A DNA stretch of 64,000 bases from Gelatoporia subvermispora B (GCA_000320605.2 KB445803.1:59504-123503); one strand, 5' to 3'; counted from the stretch's first letter, positions 11,550 to 23,421 are shown. Numbers and translations are program-made. The notes: generated by a model not told the origin, from the sequence alone.

Positions 11550-12882
11550 ATGTCTCCAACATATATCGTTCCAGAATCGAGGAAACGGTCCAGAACCGAA
11601 GACTGAATGAGTCAGACCACCCAATTCACCAATGATGAGCCTTGGTTCGACGACGGGAGATCATTCTCGTCGTGGAAGGCATCGACTTCAAAGTGCATAG
11701 CAGGGTGCTCATCGGTGCATCGTCTATCTTCCGAGACATGCATGAACACACATATCGTCGTGTGACGCGTCACAGGCTCTGGCGGAGGGATCTCGTCGCG
11801 ATTGCCGTTGGTGAATATATAGGTACGACTATCCGAGACATTTTCCTCTGAGCGACACCGTGATCGGTATGGCACACGCTCAAATGAGCCCAGCGAGCCG
11901 TCGCTGCATTACGCTTGCCAGGTTATTAACAGAGAGATAAAGAGAGTATATTTTGCGAGTGTTGAGATCATCGGGTCGCCGTCATCCGGTTGCCGTGATC
12001 AGCTTTGCAGCCATATATCTTATATTTATTTTATAAGTAGATAATGCATGTCGACGGTTGCCCGCTCGCCGAGATGCACGACTTGCCCTCCGAGCTAGGC
12101 CACCTTCTGCATGTTCTGTATTCCGGCCGCGGGTATGTCTGCGCAGTATCTGCCCCTCTATCGTGCGTAGCGCGCTGACGATTCACAGTGCCCTCAAATA
12201 CGAGCGAGTGGACTTTGCGCCTCTCACAGCTACTATTCGAATGGCACACAAGTACCAGGTCCACGACCTCCTGACGGACGCGCTCGTCCTCCTCAGGACC
12301 TACTTCACTGACAACCTCGAGGTGCTGCAGAAAGCATATAGCGCTGGAGGCAGCTTCGCACTCAAACGGCCCACTGACGCAGAGGCGATCACGGTCGTTG
12401 CGCTCGCCCGCCTCACCGACACGGAGATGCTCCTTCCCGTCGCGCTGTATACGTGTTTCCAACTCGATGCGCGCTCTCTGCTGCGCGGCGCGGCGTTGCC
12501 CGACGGAGCCAATGTGTCGTTGAGCCCGGATGACCTGTTGCGGTGCGTGGAGGGGAGAGTGCGCCTCGTAAAAGAGGCATACAACATCGAGAGCAAGTTG
12601 TTCCGCTGTGCGGATTTGTGTCCGCATTGCATTGCAAGATCCAAAACAAATCCCCGGACGCAAGGCTCGTACGTCCAATCCGGGAAGGAATTTGCGCTAT
12701 TCCGGCCGCGAGCTGGATTCTACGAGGACATTTTCGGGAAGGGTATCCTCTGTGCGCAGTGCGTTGTGAAATTAAGGAAGAGCCACGACGAAGAGATTAC
12801 CAGAGCGTGGAAGAAGTTGCCAGGGACGATGGGGCTAAAGGTGCCTAACTGGTGCGGTGGTCGCGAGGGTAATCCGCCATGA
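11550..12882 (+). pseudogene. BTB/POZ-domain gene, broken (stop, frameshift, about 300-bp disruption)
   Basis: The expected start at 11550 gives a basic leader ending RKRSRTED, then an in-frame TGA. The BTB opening WFDDG follows at about 11642, and a one-base deletion after it shifts frame to IILVVEGIDFKVHSRVL. Homology breaks at RDMH (11744) and resumes at DGCPLAEMHDLPS (about 12050). The remainder is open. A family intron (12133-12188) is followed by exon 12189-12882, which carries the MAHKYQ helix, the LARLTDT segment and the C-terminal LCAQC...W..LP..MGL module. The 3' exon is well preserved, so inactivation looks recent. Close paralogues are the pseudogene at 13422 and the intact gene at 21920. 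Confidence 0.75.
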
Positions 12883-13421
12883 AGCCTCCTTGGGCATGAA
12901 GCGTCGTCACATGTTCTACCCACGAAATCGCAACGAACACCGCTAGCGTTGTCGCGCAGCTCGATGAACATAAATCCTGTCTAGGTGCTCGTGCACACTC
13001 TCGCGTACCTTTTCTATCAGTCTTTTCTGGAGAATTAGAAGACGTTTAGCTCGCGGTCGTAAACGCACTCTCGATGCGCCTAGACATTGGGGATACTAGA
13101 TCATGGTATCTCCACTGACTCCGAGTCACTCAGGACGCACAACCGATTACTTGTGCTGGACGTATCGTGCAGCAAGCCGCCTCAAGTCCTTCTCCAGTGA
13201 TAGTGTCCATCGTTCCAATATATTCCTCGGAACCAAAATGGAAAGACGTATGACCGTCGCCGGAAGCCAGCCAGGCCCTACCTCCATCCCAATCTGCCTT
13301 TCACCCCTGCCCAAACACGTGATTAATTCCATCGCTTGAACAGTACATACCAGGCCATATCGCATCGCACGACGCGGACGCTATCTCGGACTTGTCAATT
13401 CAATCCACTCATCTGCATCCA
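12883..13421. other. Intergenic, 0.5 kb
   Basis: Lies between two tandem BTB pseudogenes. No gene recognised. Confidence 0.5.
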
Positions 13422-14111
13422 ATGACGTCTCCAGCCACAAGAAAGCGGCCTCGAACAGACAACCCCGCCCCTCAAGCCGTCCAGCTCACCCACGGAGTGC
13501 CCTAGTTCGACGACGGGAACGGTCGCACTCGTCGCCGAGGACACCGGCTTCCGGGTGCACCGCGGCGTGCTCACGACCGCGTCTGCCCTGTTCCAGGACG
13601 TGTTCTCCAGCCCGGATCCCAGGAGCAGAACACCGCCGACGGGTGCCCGCTCTGCAAGATGCACGACTCGCCCGCGATCCTGGGCCACCTCCTGCGAGTC
13701 CGCACTCCGGCCTGCGGTGCACCCGTCATTCGCCCGCTCCCAATCGATTGCTCACGTGCACCGCCCGCAGCTCACCCATAAGATGGAAAGATGGAAACAA
13801 AAGTGTCCCGCGCTGATCGCCTGTGCGCGACTTGCGGTGGGACTGGGAGGGGCAGGCCGAGCGTCCGAGTGCAGGGCTCCTGCGTCAAGGGCGACAAACG
13901 ATTTGACCTGTTCCGATCGCGGGATGACGTGCTCGACGACGTGTTTGGGAAGACCATGCCATGCACGCAGTGTTGCACCAAGGTCGAGAAGAATCATGGC
14001 GAAGAGATCAAGAGAATGTGGTTAGAGCTGCCAAAGATCATGGGGCTTGAAGTGCGTGATTGGGGAAAGAAGGCCCAACCTGCCGGAGTTACTCATGGCA
14101 GCATTCCTTGA
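13422..14111 (+). pseudogene. BTB/POZ-domain gene remnant with large internal deletion
   Basis: Starts MTSPATRKRPRTDN like its paralogues. The Trp codon before FDDGN is TAG. A frame change follows within TVALVAEDTGFRVHRGVL...VFSSPD, and DGCPLCKMHDSPAILGHLL then appears in another frame. The central helical region (about 150 residues in the neighbours, including MAHKYQ and LARLTDT) is missing. Sequence resumes near 13791 in the C-terminal part (LCATCGG, GDKRFDLFRSRDDVLDDVFGK, PCTQC, W..LP.IMGLEVRDW) and ends with TGA at 14111. It lies in tandem with the pseudogene at 11550. The combination of deletion, stop and frameshift leaves no plausible product. Confidence 0.75.
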
Positions 14112-14195
14112 TACCTGATACGTTAGCTGCCTGATCTGTATGGATACCACTTGTAACAATACACTTGAACGAATCTTCTCGCTGCAGTCGCGGCT

Positions 14196-15399
14196 CTAAA
14201 ATCCTCCGATAGTCCACCCACCATCTGCATGAATGACCTGCCAACGGTCGTTACCTTACTTACGAGGTTATAATTACTATGCACCCTACCTTGTTGGTCA
14301 TATAGCCATTTGTGGCCAATAAGATCACAATGCTAGCAATCTCGTCCGGCTTCCCGAGACGCCCTATCGGAATCTTGCTCTGGCCATCGCGCTTTAAGTA
14401 CAAGCGGGGTAAGATATCAAGAACATTAACTCACCTTGATGGCTTCCGACGGATTGCTCAGCATGGCGGTGTCTACAGACCATCAACGATTGGAGTAGAA
14501 CAAAAGGACCAGATATCTCACCTTCAATGAGGGCTGGGGCGACAGCGTTCGTCGTCTGCCGCAGTTTGTCAGCTTTGTCATTATATAGGAGGTACGTGCG
14601 ACTCACAATTCCTTCCTTGCAGTAGCGCAGGGAAAGCCAGTGGAGCAGGCCGTGCAGAGCAGCCTTCGAAGATGCATAGTGGGGACCGATCACGCCTCCG
14701 TTACCTAGTAGTAGTGGGTCAAAGCAAAATACGGAGGAGATCCGACGTCAACGTTACCTGCGGCCACACTGGGAGACGAGTGAGGGCTGAGTTTAGCGCA
14801 TACACGCGGCAGTACCTACCTAGACGTGAAGATAACACGGCCCCATTTCCGTTCTTGCATGTGCGGAATGCACAGTTGCGCCAGCTATCGAACGTAACGT
14901 CGTGGTTCAGTTGAATGTAACGGAACTGGAGTGAATGCCAGACGCACCAGGAAATGTGTGCCAGCGTTCGTCCGCCAGATATCCTCAAATATCTCCGGGG
15001 TGACATCGCCAACGTCGCCTTCCGGCCCAATCTTCGGACCTGTGACGCCGTGGTTGCTGAAGAGGATATCAGGGTGCCCCAGCTCTCGGACGACCTGGGA
15101 GTGCAGGACGCGGGTACTGTCGTAGTTGGACAGGTCGGCTTGGAATGCGGCGGCGCGCACGCCCGGGTTCTTGGTGAGCTCTGCGACGAGCTGGGAGGCC
15201 TTCTCTCGGGATGACGTGGAGTTGTAGTGAACGGCAACTGAGCAACCGCGCCTCGCAAATGCACGCGCGGACGCCTGGCCGATGCCGCCGCTGGGCGCAG
15301 AGGATGTCAATCAACCACTAGGTGAGAGGACTAAGTCACATACGTGCAGCCTGTGATCAGGACTAGCTTGCCTTGTAGGATCGCTTCCAGGTCTGACAT
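14196..15399 (-). CDS. SDR 1: short-chain dehydrogenase/reductase (3-oxoacyl-ACP-reductase-like)
   Basis: Nine exons on the minus strand join to 258 aa, the usual length for a classical SDR. The first is 15344-15399, then 14948-15290, 14820-14884, an 11-nt microexon 14758-14768, 14607-14704, 14522-14555 and three more to the stop at 14196. The N-terminus gives KLVLITGCTGGIGQA, the TGxxxGxG cofactor loop. SNHG lies where NNAG is usual. The catalytic Ser is in IFTSS, and the Tyr/Lys pair is in HYASSKAAL. NAVAPALIEG follows, with the C-terminal ADGGW. The expected reaction is NAD(P)(H)-dependent carbonyl/alcohol interconversion in the cytosol; the substrate is unknown. It is transcribed divergently from AKR A and has a second copy, SDR 2, at 48171 with the same exon sizes. 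Confidence 0.9.
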
Positions 15400-16030
15400 G
15401 CCGGTGTATTCTTGTGGACGGGGGAGGGTGGGAAGACTGCACGCTTCGCCTAGCCTGCTTTATAATTGTTCTGTAAATAACGCACGTAGAGTATGACATC
15501 ACTGCATCAATCTCGACGATTCCACGGTCGCCAGTCTGTGATAAATTTCCGATCCAAGTCACTGCAGTAAGGCCGCTCTGCCATGGTGGGCAGACGACTA
15601 AAGCGTACGGTCGATCGAGACACCCGTTCGCGAACGTAAGGGGGAGTTCGTGGGTGAGACGAGCGGACGAGCAAGCTGAAACGGAGAGAGGGCCCACGTC
15701 GGACAATCGGGCCGGCACGAGCACTCCGCAAACGCCCGACCACCCACGCGTTCGCGGGCGGCGTCGATGGCGACTAGCAGCACTACGTACTCGCCGCTCG
15801 GTGTTGCTGATACCCACAGCAGAGCCCACCAGCCAAGCATGCTTCTCGGACTCTACAGCGACTCGACACCCACAGCCTACGACACCTTGAGGCTTGAGAT
15901 GATCGGTCGTGCCTATTCTTAGACAACATCACAGGTCGCCGGACCGCCAGCATCCCGCGCCATATAACCATGCAATCGCGACTCGACCTTCGATCGCTCC
16001 TCTTCTTCTGCCACTCCCACAGCTTCCAGG
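15400..16030. promoter_or_regulatory. Divergent intergenic region between SDR 1 and AKR A
   Basis: This 631-bp segment separates two outward-facing oxidoreductase genes and must contain both promoters. A TATA-like CATATAAC lies at 15961-15968, about 65 bp before the AKR A start. Shared control of the pair is inference. Confidence 0.45.
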
Positions 16031-17801
16031 ATGTCCTCTGGAACAAAGTCCGTGCCCTATGGTAAGCCACGCATGCAGTGCTACTCTGGGTCCCGCTCCG
16101 CTGCGGATGCTCACGCGCGCGCCCTGGCTAGTCCGCCTCGGCAAGTCCGGCTTGAAGGTGTCCAAGATCATCCTGGGCACGATGCAGTACGGAAGCAAGG
16201 CATGGAGAGACTGGGTCATTGAGGACGAGGAAGAGGCGTTCAAGCACATCAAGTTTGCGTGAGTGGCCTGTTCCGTCTCCCGTCTACCCGCGGCTCTCTA
16301 AGCTGCCTACCGACCACAGTTACGACCACGGCATCCAGTCCTTTGATACGGCCAATGTAAGCCGGAGGAACCTTCAACTCACTCCTGGCCTTACCAACGG
16401 AACGAGGCGTGCAGGTCTACTCCAACGGCCTGTCCGAGGTCATCCTTGGGAAAGCTATCAAGAAACTGAATCTACCCCGTGAAGAGATTGTCGTGATGAC
16501 CAAGGTCTGGGACTTGCCGCGCATCTCTTACCAGCTTCGGCTGACCCTGCAAACGCCTCAGGTTCACGGTGCCATCACTACCGAGGAGCAGGCCGCCCTC
16601 ATGCGCAGCGGAAAGTCGGCCGACGAGATCGGGCTCGTGAACCAGCATGGGTTAAGCCGCAAGGTGCGCGTTCCTCCCACACCAATGTGAAGACCCTGCT
16701 CATCGGCCGCATACAACATCAGCACATATTCGACTCCGTGCAAGCCAGCTTGAAGCGGCTGCAACTGGACCACATCGACCTTCTTCAGTGTAGGTCGCAT
16801 CCATCGATTGCGCACTAAGGCGAGCTGACGCCACGGATTCTCCAGGCCACCGATTCGACAACAATACTCCCATTGAGGAGACGGTGCGATATTATTCGCC
16901 CGCACATCCAAATAACCTGACTGATCCATGCGCACTCTGTTTCAGATGCAAGCCCTGCATGACGTTGTCAAAGCCGGCTGGGTTCGCTACATCGGCATGA
17001 GCTCCTGCTGGGCATATCAATGTAAGCCCCCCGTCTCCTGCTCTCAAAACGCCTCTCTAACCCACGAACCCAGTCCACGCCATGCAAAGTAAGCCACAGG
17101 GCTCCCCTCCCCCTGATCGCCCGGCTCTCATACTCGTTCCTCGCAGACTACGCCATCAACAACAACCTCACGCCGTTCATCTCGATGCAGAACCACTACA
17201 GCCTGATCTACCGCGAGGAAGAGCGCGAGATGTTCCCGACGCTCAAGCTGTTCGGCGTCGGCTCCATCCCGTGGTCCCCGCTCGCGCGCGGCATCCTCAC
17301 GCGCCCGCTCGGGCAGACAACCAAGCGCAGCGAGAGCGACCCGTTCGTATCATCTCTTCCGTCTCAGCCGTCTTCCTCTGTCAACTACCGCCTCATATGA
17401 CTTCCGTGATAATCAGGCTCTACAAGATCTACGACACCGAGCACGACGGGACTGCCCAGATCGTGAACCGGTGAGTACACCCTACGCATCGCGTCCTGAC
17501 ATGTCCTGAAAATGATTCGACTTAGCGTCGAGGAGCTCGCCAAGAAGAAAGGCGTCAGCATGGCGCAGATCGCTGTCGCGTGGAGTTTCTCGAAAGACGG
17601 TAAGCCTCGTCCATTCGTGCCATATATGCATCGCCGATACCGACGATGTCTCGTGCAGGTGTCACCGCCCCGATTGTCGGCACGACGAGCCTCAAGAACC
17701 TCGAAGAGATTATCGGCGCGATCGACATCAAGCTCACGGATGAGGAAGTCAAGTATCTCGAGGAGCCGTACAAGCCGCTCCGCACTGCGGGGCATTCTTG
17801 A
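16031..17801 (+). CDS. AKR A: aldo/keto reductase
   Basis: Thirteen exons join to 349 aa: 16031-16061, 16132-16258, 16320-16356, 16415-16504, 16562-16663, 16723-16789, 16846-16883, 16946-17021, 17074-17088 (15 nt), 17147-17342, 17417-17470, 17526-17599, 17659-17801. It is a (beta/alpha)8 NADPH-dependent reductase. The catalytic tetrad is visible: Asp in QSFDTAN, Tyr in VYSNGLSE, Lys in VVMTK and His in LLQCHRFD. The cofactor region has IPWSPLARG and the C-terminal [10 protein letters not shown]. The sequence resembles fungal AKRs often annotated as versiconal hemiacetal acetate reductase or aryl-alcohol dehydrogenase-like; the actual substrate is unknown. AKR B is its closest relative, in tandem downstream. 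This copy has the fullest intron set (12) and serves as the reference for the family. Confidence 0.93.
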
Positions 17802-18720
17802 GCGGAATGTGAAGTCGATTCTCAAATGTATTACGTACGATATTTTTCTTGTGGTGTATGAGTATTCGCAGAGAATGATGCATGATGACTGCGACGAAGC
17901 TCCCGAATTGCCCACTCGAAGACTGTCGTAGATCAATCACTGGATGGCCTGACTCGATACATATCTTATCGCGACAGTATTCTTCCTCTCTCGAAACTAT
18001 TTCTCGGTAAGTCGTGTGCATACGATGATGCGCGCATGTACATGGAAACATTCGAGAGGAAATACTCTCGGGCGTTCGCGAGGTTGGGCGCGCCCAAGAC
18101 GAGCGCCAAGTGCTTCTTGCCGCTGCTGCCTGGCCACCACCACCATAGTATCGCCAGCAATCTGCCAATTTGATCTGCGCTTGATCTTTGTTAAATACAG
18201 ACTGTCCTTTCGTGCCATATCGGCGATCTGTCTCAGGATCCTAATTCGATTAGCGGTCTGTACAACGTTGGCGTCCTCATCTACAAGAATGCGATCTCGA
18301 ACGGAAAATCTGAGCCCGGGCCCTCAAGGCCGCCTACAACATTGGTGACGTCTGCGCTGCGCACAATATTGTCGTCGACGCTTTCTGCGCATTTCACACT
18401 CTGCGGCATGTTCCATCTGAATCGCGCAAGCTGATACAGCCTGGGACGATGGGTGTACCTGCCTGCATCCTTCATCCCATATCCTTCCGACCGTCACGGT
18501 CCCGCGCTATGTATACAGTCATGCAATCAAAACATGCACCTGCGGGCGCATCGCAAAATACACCACTTGACTTTCTGGCGCTTTCTTCCTCGAACGCTTT
18601 CGCGACGCGCAGCAAGGCAACACAGACGCCAGCAAAACGCGAGGCGCCAAGGTCAACGCGACATCCTGATGGCCCATCACTAGTCACTCTTCTCCGTCCC
18701 CTGCTTCTACAGCTCCCAGC
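17802..18720. other. Spacer between AKR A and AKR B
   Basis: Segment 18060-18290 weakly resembles 21060-21290 downstream of AKR B, with shared anchors around CCACCACCAT and a GGCGATCT about 100 bp on. The two look like diverged halves of a tandem duplication that included AKR. No intact gene recognised. Confidence 0.4.
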
Positions 18721-20503
18721 ATGTCCTCTGGAGCTAAGTCTATGCCCTATGGTAAGCCCCGCACTTGCTGCAACTTCCGCATCATTGCCTGAGTGCCGCT
18801 ACGCTGTTCACGTCGGGACCAGTTCGCTTGGGCAAGTCCGGCTTGACAGTGTCCAGGATCATCCTAGGGACGATGCAGTACGGAAGCAAAGCATGGAGAG
18901 ACTGGGTCATTGAGGACGAGGAAGAGGCGATCAAGCATATCAAGTTTGCGTGAGTGCTATGCGCCACCTTCTGTCATTTTATCACCCTAAGCAGCTCATC
19001 AATTGCAGTTACGATCACGGCATCCAGTCCTTTGATACGGCCAATGTAAGGCGGACGGACGTCCCGTTCATTTACGAGCTTATGAGCAAGATAATATGTC
19101 CAGATATACTCTAATGGAATGTCTGAGGTTGTTCTGGGGAAAGCTATCAAGGAATTGAATTTGCCACGCGAGGAGATCGTCGTAATGACGAAGGTTGAAA
19201 CCTCATTATGCATTTTCGGATAGCGCTACTGAACATTGAAATATCAAGGTTCGCTGGGCCGTTACAACCGAGGAGCAAGACGCTCTCATGCGCAGTGGAA
19301 AGTCGACTGACGAAGTCGGGCTCGTAAATCAGCAAGGGCTAAGTCGCAAGGTGTGCAATAATGCATTATATGAGGGCAATGTCCTGATTTTCCCATGTAC
19401 TTGATGTTTCATACAATTCAGCATATTTTTGACTCAGTTCAAGCCAGTTTGAAACGACTGCAGCTGGATTACATCGATCTTCTTCAGTGTAGGGCATCGA
19501 TTAGTTGCGCACCAAGATTGACTGAAACCAGACATTATCAGGTCACCGATTTGACCCAGATACACCCATCGGGGAGACAGTGCGATGACTCGTACCTGCA
19601 CATCCGTTTCAAGTTGGTTGATCCATATGCACGAATTTCCAGATGCAAGCCCTGCATGACGTTGTCAAGGCCGGGTGGGTTCGCTACATCGGCATGAGCT
19701 CCTGCAAGGCGTATCAATGTGAGAATTGCCTGTCCTTCTCTTAAGACAACTGACAATCTAGGATCCTTAGTCCACGCCATGCAAAGTATGCCGTTTATTA
19801 ATTCTTCATCTCGATCGCTCTTGCATGTTGACACCCCGCTTCCTCCAGACTACGCCATCAACAACGACCTCACACCGTTCATTTCGATGCAGAACCATTA
19901 CAACCTGATCTACCGGGAGGAAGAGCGCGAGATGTACCCAACACTCAAGATCTTTGGCGTCGGCTCAATTCCCTGGTCCCCACTCGCGTTTGGCATCCTC
20001 GCACGGCCACTGGGGCAAATGACCAAGCGCAGCGAAACCGATCCGTGCGTAAACTTTATTCCATCACTTTGGCCATCGTCTACTATCAACTAGTCTCACG
20101 TTGTCCAATCTTGTGACTTATCCGTGATTACCAGGCTCATCAAGGGCTACAACACTGAGAATGCTGATATAGCCCATGTCGTGAACCGGTGGGTACATCT
20201 CTCGAGTCCCATTGTGATTTGTTCCTCATCATAATCCATCCCAGCGTCGACGAGCTTGCAAGAAAGAAGGGAGTCAGCATGGCGCAGATTTCAATTGCGT
20301 GGACTCTCTCGAAAGATGGTGGGAATTTCCTTCTATTATGTTAGCCAACGTCGTGTTGGTTCTAACGATGTGGGATGCCAGGTGTCACTGCGCCTATCGT
20401 CGGCACGACAAGCCTTAAGCACCTCGAAGATATTATCGGCGCAATCGACATCACACTTACGAATGAAGAGATCAAATATCTTGAAGAGCCGTACAAGCCG
20501 TAA
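18721..20503 (+). CDS. AKR B: aldo/keto reductase (tandem paralogue of AKR A)
   Basis: The same 13-exon plan as AKR A, including a 31-nt first exon and the 15-nt microexon before NYAINND. Introns and phases are all conserved. The tetrad is intact: Asp in QSFDTAN, Tyr in IYSNGMSE, Lys in VVMTK, His in LLQCHRFD. About 345 aa; it ends EEPYKP, a few residues shorter than AKR A. The exon 5 acceptor is AAG rather than CAG. Introns are more diverged than exons, which suggests purifying selection after a local duplication. Function as for AKR A. Substrate differences may come from changes such as WAY to KAY after MSSC and ARG to AFG in the SPLA loop. Confidence 0.92.
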
Positions 20504-21919
20504 AACCAAGTCTCAACTGTGTGTGCAGCGTAGAATGTCTGTCAGTGTATGAGTATTCGTGAGGACTGACGAAGTGAGAAGAAGTAAAGCTCAGTGCTTG
20601 CAAATTGCGCGCCTGAGTATCGCCATAGATCGAGGAAGGTGAATAGCTTGAAGTGACGTAGTTCCCATCGATAAAGCATTCAGCCTTCCAACGAGTCATG
20701 AAGGCACCGTGGGCGTAGACCGAGGTCCCGACTTGAGACATGCCAGGTCCAGACCGCGCAAATATCATTTGTCTCCCGCACTTACCATCAATGTTCAAGG
20801 TATAGAAAGTCTGAGTACATCATGAATGATCCCGAAAATCCCTGGGACATCATGAGTACAGGTCAGATTTCTAGTACATTTTGACTGTGTTCGACATGTG
20901 TTCATAAGGGACATGTGGGTTACACCTGGAGTAAATATGATATTTTCGCGACATGTGCTCAGCATGCCCTGAATCAGGACATCGGACTATGCCCACGGTG
21001 AGGTGCAGTAAGACGCAGCGCTGAACTTCACGACCGAAAGGTCCTTGCTGACGTCCACACGGCCCGGAGCGCCCGAGATGAGCGCTCAGTGCATTTTTGC
21101 CGGTAACCCCCATCAGTGACTGTCTTCCTACCACCACCATGCCCTCTCTCCAGTGGTCTCAGATCTCGCCAGACACACGAACTTGAGCACCATTTTTGGC
21201 AAGATATTCTTCTCTGTCAGACTCAGTTCTATGTCATACAGGCGATCTTGGCCCTCCGGTTCTCTCCATCTGTTTGAGAGGATGTGCTTGCTCTCGTCGC
21301 TTCTTCCGCCCCAGACGCATACCGCACAACGTTAACAGCATCATCTCTACTAGAAATGAATCATTTTTATGCTAGGCTGAGCTCGCAGGAGGGCGACTTC
21401 TGCAATCGCTCTGGTACGATAACGGTTTATAGCTCACCGGAGTTGAAGCTTAACGCTTACTCTGCCCGCCGAAATGGACATTGTAACTTGGAACTTTTGA
21501 CCTGCGTGAAGAAGGCGATCGGGGATCTTGGGTCGGAGTTCTTCACTGTGACTGGCAGAGAGCGATCGCTGCGAACTCGATCAAATATCAACATTCAACG
21601 TTCAACGTTCAACTCTCGAGCGTTCGCACTCTCTTCTGGGTATCTTTTGTTCTACGCGCACTGAAAAGCTGAGAAGCTCTGCTTTTCTGGTGACACTTAG
21701 CGTTTAAGTTGATCAGGACGTTCTTTGTCCTGCGACTGCTCCTCCCATTAGGCACGTGACATGTCCGTGTCTCTGTATTAGTCCGCTGGTGGCTTGTTCA
21801 ATCACGTATTGCTTCTTCCACACAACCACGTCGACTCCTTCAACTCATATTAGCATTATAACATACCAAGTCAACGACTCTCGTCCTCACCTCTCGTTTT
21901 AACTTGCAGTTGATCTGGA
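20504..21919. other. 1.4 kb with no recognisable gene
   Basis: Contains the segment matching the AKR A-B spacer (about 21060-21290) and a short tandem TTCAACG repeat near 21594-21613. Frames at 21153-21335 and 21284-21664 have no recognised domain. Confidence 0.45.
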
Positions 21920-22974
21920 ATGGCTGCACTGGAGGCCACCGAACCGACTACATTTCCAACCACGCTAGCTGGAACTGGCGATGACAATGTCGAGAAAGAC
22001 ACAAGAGTCTGGTTCGACGATGGCAATGTAATCCTGGCTGCGTCGGGCGTAGGATTCCGCGTCCACCGAGGTGTGCTTTCCGCGGCATCAGGTGTCTTTG
22101 CCGATATGTTCTCCATGCGCCTGACGCGCGGTGAAGACGATGAAATTGGCGATTGCCCAGTGGTACCAATGTACGATTCTGCAGATGACCTGCGACACCT
22201 GTTGCAGATCCTCTACTTCGGTCGCAAGTGAGTGGCCACCGCCCTTCACGCGTCTCACGACTTGACCTCCTGTGGCCCAGATACTTCAGACCGGATACTT
22301 GTGCAGACTTCGCAGCTGTTGCAAGCACGATCCGGATGGCACACAAGTACCAGGTACAAGACGCCCTCGACGACGCGCTGACGCGGCTCAAGACATACTA
22401 CACGACCTCGCTTCACGAGTGGCAGCGCGTCTGCGCAGACGGGAGCCCCGCACTACAGCGCCCGTCCGCTGCAGAGGCGATCGTCGCCGTCTCGCTCGCG
22501 CGGCTCACCGACACGCTCTCAATCCTCCCTGCTGCGCTCTACGCGTGCTGTCAGGTCGACACAGGCGCGCTCCTGCGCGGGGCCCGCCTCCCTGACGGGA
22601 CACTCGTGCTGCTCGAGCCGGAGGACGTCGCACGATGTGTCGATGCGCGGGTGCGGATAGTGTGTGCAAGTGGCCGGATCGGTGCGCAGGCGCTCTGGCT
22701 GGATAGACGCGCGCAGACATGTCGCACGGAGGTGTGTCCGCGCGCACGGTTGTATGCGCGGTCGAAGATACTGTACATCACACCAGGGAAGGAGTGCGAT
22801 ATCTTCCGCCCACGCGGGGACGTGATTACGGAGATGCTTGGGGAACAAACGGAGGTATGCGCGGCGTGCCGGGAGCAGATGGCGCAGAATCATGAGCGGG
22901 AGATTGCCAAATGTTGGATGGAGCTCCCGGAGATAATGGCCTTGGAGGTCCCAGATTGGCCGCGGAGTGAGTGA
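21920..22974 (+). CDS. BTB/POZ-domain protein (WFDDGN subgroup)
   Basis: Two exons (21920-22227 and 22281-22974, phase-2 intron) give 333 aa. The N-terminal half holds a BTB/POZ fold: WFDDGNVILAASGVGFRVH, GVLSAASGVFADMFS, DCPVVPMYDS. A helical middle has TIRMAHKYQVQDAL and SLARLTDTLSILPAALYACC. The C-terminus carries the family module VCAAC...W..LP.IMALEVPDW, with extra Cys/His residues upstream (TCRTEVCPRAR). BTB domains mediate dimerisation and often recruit cullin-3. No BACK, Kelch, MATH or zinc-finger domain is recognisable, so the role is unknown. It is the only intact member of the subgroup whose relatives at 11550 and 13422 are pseudogenes. Confidence 0.88.
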
Positions 22975-23421
22975 GACACATTGACTTGTGTGCTATGTGA
23001 TGTGTAGTCCTATATTGGTCCTTGTATCCCGCGTCTCGCCTTTTATTCATTTTGTCTGGGTGGTACAATCACAAGTATACGAGGACATCTCGTCACAACA
23101 GCATAACTGGTTCTCCATGCCAGAGTTGATTCCCTCATGGTTTACTGTTGAAATGTCACCCTGCGCTGGCGATTCGGATCTTGTCAGACTCACCCCTACA
23201 TGAACATAGCATGGGAATTTCGTCCATATACTTGCGTGCTGCAAGTGGCTACTTGAGTGTTATTCGGGAGAGCGCTTGTGATACGGTTCATCGCGATCTC
23301 GGAGCATGTGTTTATGCAGTGGGCGCTCCGCGTGACTCGTTGAGTTCCTTTGCCCTTTGGGAGCGCTACTCTTTTGCACAAACAACCGGTACCCCTAAGA
23401 CTTACCATCGGCCGGAATGAC
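22975..23421. other. Intergenic, 0.45 kb
   Basis: Spacer between two BTB genes. No feature recognised. The downstream BTB frame is open upstream to 23350, so an earlier start is possible. Confidence 0.5.

Noticed and set aside
12031..12678. 215-codon minus-strand frame
   Set aside because: Antisense to the preserved BTB pseudogene exon.
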